A stretch of 6,654 nucleotides of DNA from Gemmatimonadota bacterium (GTDB lineage: Bacteria > Gemmatimonadota > Gemmatimonadetes > Longimicrobiales > UBA6960), in contig PAUA01000016.1 of the NCBI GenBank assembly GCA_002712565.1, positions 13,739 to 20,392 of the forward strand. Reading direction: 5' to 3'. Each line of letters starts with the position of its first letter. The stretch's first letter is position 1. The position numbers were made by a program, and so were the translations under genes. The notes beneath the pieces were generated by a model that saw nothing but the letters and a program-made list of their open reading frames with translations, did no database searches and was not told where the DNA came from. Of this stretch, positions 3,814-6,654 are shown piece by piece.

Positions 3814-6654
3814 TGGTTGTGGCTTCCACGGTCCGTACTGGAGCGCAGTCGGTTGAATTACCCGTGTTGACCCTCACGTCGATCTTCGACCAAGGGGTCA
3901 TTTTTGAGGATCGTAACGGTGATAGCGTCACGGATTTCGTTAACGTCCGCTTTGTTCTAGGGGACTCGCCTAGCGCGTCTGACGTCTCGGCGGCAGCAAA
4001 TGTCGCGGCGCGTCTCGGCTTCGAGTCAATGGCGATCGGCCTTCCCCTTGCTGATGCAGACCCTAACTCGCCGGTCGTTGCGATTGGCACTGCGGGTATG
4101 GCGCGTCTGGGCCTTTCACCATCAGCGATCGGACTGAACGACCTTGCGATGGGTGAGGGTCTGGTAACGGTGACACGTGTGAATGACGTAATCACGATTG
4201 TGCTAGCCGGTCCTGACGATGCTGGGACGCGGGCGGCGGCTGAACTTTTCGCCGGACGGTTACCTAAGGTGTGGGACCCAAAGGGCGCAGCATTGACTGA
4301 CGTCGTTAATGCAGCCGGGACTTTCCTGGATGTGCCTGTCGGTACGATTGCTGTTCCTAATGCGCGTGTTACGGCGGGTGGTGCTGCCATCGACCGCTTG
4401 GGGGTCGTTGTCCGATTCGACGCGGTGGACGCACTACGACAGGCAGAAGACACTCTGAATGAGCTACTGACCTCTCGGGCGGCCAACAATACTGAATCCG
4501 AGAGTAACGATGATCCAACATTGTCCTACCCGGGAGCACTCATGCTCCAATTCAACCTTGTTGCCGAAGGGGTCGTCGTGTCGATTGACCTGCCGCGAGT
4601 GCGTGGTCCCGACCCTAAGCCTCTGAGCAGCCGGCCGGGGGCGGCGGCTAAGCGCAGTTTGGATTTGTCCTCGGTGTACGGCATTGACGGCTTTTTGGGC
4701 GACGCTAATAGCGATCTAATCCCAGACCGGACGGATATCGTGCTGGTGCCATCAGGCGGAGGCATCATGCGCACAATTGACCTTGCCGCGCGCCTCGGGC
4801 TCGAGACCACCGGATTATCAGTGCCCTTAGCGCTGCCTGCCGAAGCGATTGAGAAACCTGAATCGTTGCCGACGCCGGTTTTGATCGGCATAGATCACCC
4901 CCTTATCGATGCATTGATTGAGGATGGGAAGGTGGCATTACCTGACTTGATGCCAGGCCAGGGCCTTATTCAGGTGGTACGGCCAGCATTTGGGAGTAAG
5001 AGTGCGGTCATTGTCACCGGAGGTGACGCCTCCGGTCTTGATCGGGCAATCCTGCAGTTGACCGAGCGGCTTCCTCACATCTGGGAGCGGGGAAAGGACC
5101 GCACCACGATAGACACGGTCGAGGACGATGCTCGGAACCTACTGTCGGGTCGGTCTCCGGCAGGTCAGGCAGCAACGGCGCTGTACAAACTTGAGCAACT
5201 GGCAACTGAACTGTCTGATCGTACTTTAACTTCGGCTGAGGTAACCGTTTACGTCGAGAAGCCTGAGCGGGGCTTAGAGGTTTTGGCTCGGAGAACGGTC
5301 GAAGCATCACTAGCGGTGCCGAACTTGGACGTTACGGTGGAGAGTCTTGATGTCCAGGAGGCTCGGCCCGTCGAAGTAGGCGGTGTTGTTATCGGTGATG
5401 AGATCGAGATTCCCTCGGAAGTCGATGAGTTCTGGGATCACTTTCGTAACAAGGTTATTCCAGCCGTTATGTGGGATGAACCGATCACCGTGACAGCAAG
5501 ACTTAGCGAGCCGCCAATGATGCGTTCGCGGATTGAGCAGCAGGCGATTCAAGAGCTTGTTGACGCCGGAGCGACACTCTCTGAAGTATCGGTTTCGATC
5601 CTTTCGGCCTATAAGCAGGGTTACAGTTGGCTCTACGATGCCGTCCGGCCGAGGTTGGCAACCCTGCCGGTGGACCGAGTTGTGATTCGATTCGCCGAAA
5701 TCGGTCCGCCTCCCGGGTGGCAGCAGCAAGCGATGTACACCCCGACGCGATGGTTGCTTGAACTGCACCCGATCGATGAAGTGCTCGCCCGGGAGCTCGA
5801 CCTAGCACTCGACAAAATCACATTCGAAAAGATGCCGATTGGGTCCCCGACCTACGAGGTGATTGCTTGGGACGCGAGCGGTCGCGAGCGGCTGCGGCAG
5901 GTGTTTGAACCTGCGGTAGTGGTGCGGTCGTATTTCGATCAGTTTCCCGATTACGAGAAGGTCCGTGTCACCACCGGTTGGCTCGACGCGCGTGTTGGTG
6001 ACCGCGAGGTTGCTAACACACGGATCGTTACCGACCTCGAGCGCTTTTGGGATTACTTTCAGGGGACCACGCTCCCAGCAATTTATGACTATGTCATGGA
6101 GCTCAGTGAGGGGAAACCCAGCGCAGCCGACGCGCCGCACTTTGGTGAGCTTACAGTGGCGGTGACACTGAGCGAGCCCGATTACCAGCTTGGTATCGAC
6201 CAAGAGCAGATTGCGCCAATGGAGGCGCTCCACGAGGAGATCTACTTTGGCACATTGCACTTCTTTGATGTTCTAGGCCGCTATGCTCGCGGGCAAGCGC
6301 TCAATTACCCGGGGCGGGTTATTCCGATCGTACAGGCGAAATCGGATGGCACCCCAGGTACTGCCACGATTAGTTTCACTGGCTTCGGATCACCACGGCC
6401 CGCGGTTGTCGTGAGCTATCAAGAAGAGGGGGGCGTGGCTGGGCACCTGCGGCGTGACATCCCTAGGGTAGCCCTGGAGGAGCCAGTGACGCTAGCCGCT
6501 TACGTACGTGATGGTCAGGATGGTGTCGAGCGACTCGATTTGCGCGTCAAGGTCGACTCGGAACACGACGAGTGGTCGGAACTGGTTAAACGCACACGTG
6601 TTGAGCGGGTGGACGAGCAGATCATGTCCGCTACACAGTTGGTTTCTATTGTCG
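3765..6654 (+). CDS. Giant secreted protein with two internal duplications, 3' end beyond window
   Basis: This is 963 codons with no stop, running off the window edge. From the TTG start there is a signal peptide (apolar TAALFVVVVAST, 11-22; site TGA|Q at 27/28). Residues 49-170 and 313-440 are two copies of one domain, each opening with D-x-N-x-D-x3-D and containing AARLG[FL]E, a Val/Ile-rich strand, GxGL and RLPxxW. These resemble in outline the flavodoxin-like domains of cellulose-synthase subunit BcsB, but that is only a fold-level impression. Residues about 535-605 and 735-825 form a second pair (FWDxF, LSEP). Residues 850-963 look beta-rich and end in a charged helix-like stretch (DEWSELVKRTRVERVDEQ). 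No catalytic motif is visible. From memory, similar acidobacterial proteins continue into a zinc carboxypeptidase (M14) domain; this is unproven here. It could instead be an adhesin or surface polysaccharide-binding protein. It is probably transcribed alone, divergent from the TIM-barrel operon. Confidence 0.85.
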   Translation, partial: MHCSWRELICTAALFVVVVASTVRTGAQSVELPVLTLTSIFDQGVIFEDRNGDSVTDFVNVRFVLGDSPSASDVSAAANVAARLGFESMAIGLPLADADPNSPVVAIGTAGMARLGLSPSAIGLNDLAMGEGLVTVTRVNDVITIVLAGPDDAGTRAAAELFAGRLPKVWDPKGAALTDVVNAAGTFLDVPVGTIAVPNARVTAGGAAIDRLGVVVRFDAVDALRQAEDTLNELLTSRAANNTESESNDDPTLSYPGALMLQFNLVAEGVVVSIDLPRVRGPDPKPLSSRPGAAAKRSLDLSSVYGIDGFLGDANSDLIPDRTDIVLVPSGGGIMRTIDLAARLGLETTGLSVPLALPAEAIEKPESLPTPVLIGIDHPLIDALIEDGKVALPDLMPGQGLIQVVRPAFGSKSAVIVTGGDASGLDRAILQLTERLPHIWERGKDRTTIDTVEDDARNLLSGRSPAGQAATALYKLEQLATELSDRTLTSAEVTVYVEKPERGLEVLARRTVEASLAVPNLDVTVESLDVQEARPVEVGGVVIGDEIEIPSEVDEFWDHFRNKVIPAVMWDEPITVTARLSEPPMMRSRIEQQAIQELVDAGATLSEVSVSILSAYKQGYSWLYDAVRPRLATLPVDRVVIRFAEIGPPPGWQQQAMYTPTRWLLELHPIDEVLARELDLALDKITFEKMPIGSPTYEVIAWDASGRERLRQVFEPAVVVRSYFDQFPDYEKVRVTTGWLDARVGDREVANTRIVTDLERFWDYFQGTTLPAIYDYVMELSEGKPSAADAPHFGELTVAVTLSEPDYQLGIDQEQIAPMEALHEEIYFGTLHFFDVLGRYARGQALNYPGRVIPIVQAKSDGTPGTATISFTGFGSPRPAVVVSYQEEGGVAGHLRRDIPRVALEEPVTLAAYVRDGQDGVERLDLRVKVDSEHDEWSELVKRTRVERVDEQIMSATQLVSIV
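3909..4274 (+). repeat. Protein repeat A, copy 1 (residues 49-170 of the giant protein)
   Basis: The copy opens with DRNGDSVTD (49-57), an acidic pattern D-x-N-x-D-x3-D like calcium-binding loops of dockerin or thrombospondin type 3 repeats. AARLGFE follows at 81-87, then VVAIGTAG, GEGLVTV, VITIVLAGPDDAG and RLPKVW (165-170). It aligns in order with copy 2. Confidence 0.7.
4701..5084 (+). repeat. Protein repeat A, copy 2 (residues 313-440 of the giant protein)
   Basis: DANSDLIPD (313-321) has exactly the D-x-N-x-D-x3-D spacing of copy 1. It is followed in the same order by AARLGLE (341-347), VLIGID, GQGLIQV, AVIVTGGDASG and RLPHIW (435-440). The DNA of the two copies is well diverged, so the duplication is old. 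A linker of about 140 residues between the copies has its own beta-rich segment (LSYPGALMLQFNLV, about 258-271). Confidence 0.7.
5430..5570 (+). repeat. Protein repeat B, copy 1 (residues 556-602 core)
   Basis: The core runs from FWDHFRNKVIPAV (556-568) to VTARLSEP (576-583), then I-x-Q-Q-x-I and an acidic helix. Copy 2 shows FWDYF, PAI, VTLSEP and I-x-Q-x-Q-I in the same order, with 17 more residues between FWD and LSEP. The similarity is short and seen by eye, so limits are approximate. Confidence 0.5.
6045..6240 (+). repeat. Protein repeat B, copy 2 (residues 761-825 core)
   Basis: FWDYFQGTTLPAI (761-773) and VAVTLSEP (798-805) mirror copy 1, followed by GIDQEQIAPMEALHEE. The 17-residue insertion between the two motifs (around SEGKPSAADAPHFGE) is hydrophilic and loop-like. 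Confidence 0.5.

Noticed and set aside
3909..3935. Dockerin module (cellulosome) from the DxNxDxxxD loop
   Set aside because: Dockerins carry two such loops close together. Here the loops are about 260 residues apart, each at the head of a larger domain.
3749..4489. 246-codon open frame on the minus strand
   Set aside because: It lies antisense to the start of the giant gene, and its protein is a low-complexity Ser/Ala/Arg/Thr mix with no domain. The plus frame has a signal peptide, an RBS and recognisable repeats.
5802..6260. 152-codon open frame on the minus strand, with similar ones at 5310-5768 and 4526-4891
   Set aside because: All are antisense to the uninterrupted giant frame, with no domain and no plausible RBS context.

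Overview
The window looks like bacterial chromosome of moderate-to-high GC, most like an uncultivated Acidobacteriota of the Vicinamibacteria kind. That placement rests on protein style: a Tat-exported xylose-isomerase-like TIM barrel, a small secreted VOC protein and a very large secreted duplicated-domain protein. It is inference, not a search result. No RNA gene, insertion sequence, CRISPR array or phage gene was seen, and about 94% of the window is coding.

Layout. (1) Plus strand, 1-1354: the 3' part of a vicinal-oxygen-chelate (VOC/glyoxalase-like) gene whose start lies upstream of the window, then a secreted alpha/beta-hydrolase-like protein 31 bp downstream. A strong Shine-Dalgarno in the gap serves a 7-codon open frame overlapping the hydrolase start. 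(2) The hydrolase converges, across 35 bp with an imperfect direct repeat and a hairpin, on a minus-strand pair. (3) Minus strand, 3578-1390: a Tat-signal sugar-phosphate isomerase/epimerase-type TIM barrel, then, 86 bp downstream, a secreted alkaline-phosphatase-superfamily phosphodiesterase. (4) A 186-bp divergent intergenic region, 3579-3764. (5) Plus strand, 3765 to the window end: one uninterrupted 963-codon frame starting at TTG, encoding the N-terminal part of a giant secreted protein. It contains two separate internal duplications and continues past the edge.

What ties the genes together is export. Every protein either shows a signal peptide or, for the truncated first gene, ends what looks like one. 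In all five the residue just after the plausible cleavage point is Gln. The set reads as a periplasmic or extracellular catabolic neighbourhood (hydrolase, phosphodiesterase, sugar isomerase, VOC enzyme, possible peptidase). No shared substrate can be proven from the sequence. The least familiar object is the giant protein. From memory of similar acidobacterial proteins it may carry an M14 carboxypeptidase domain beyond the window, but no catalytic motif is visible here.
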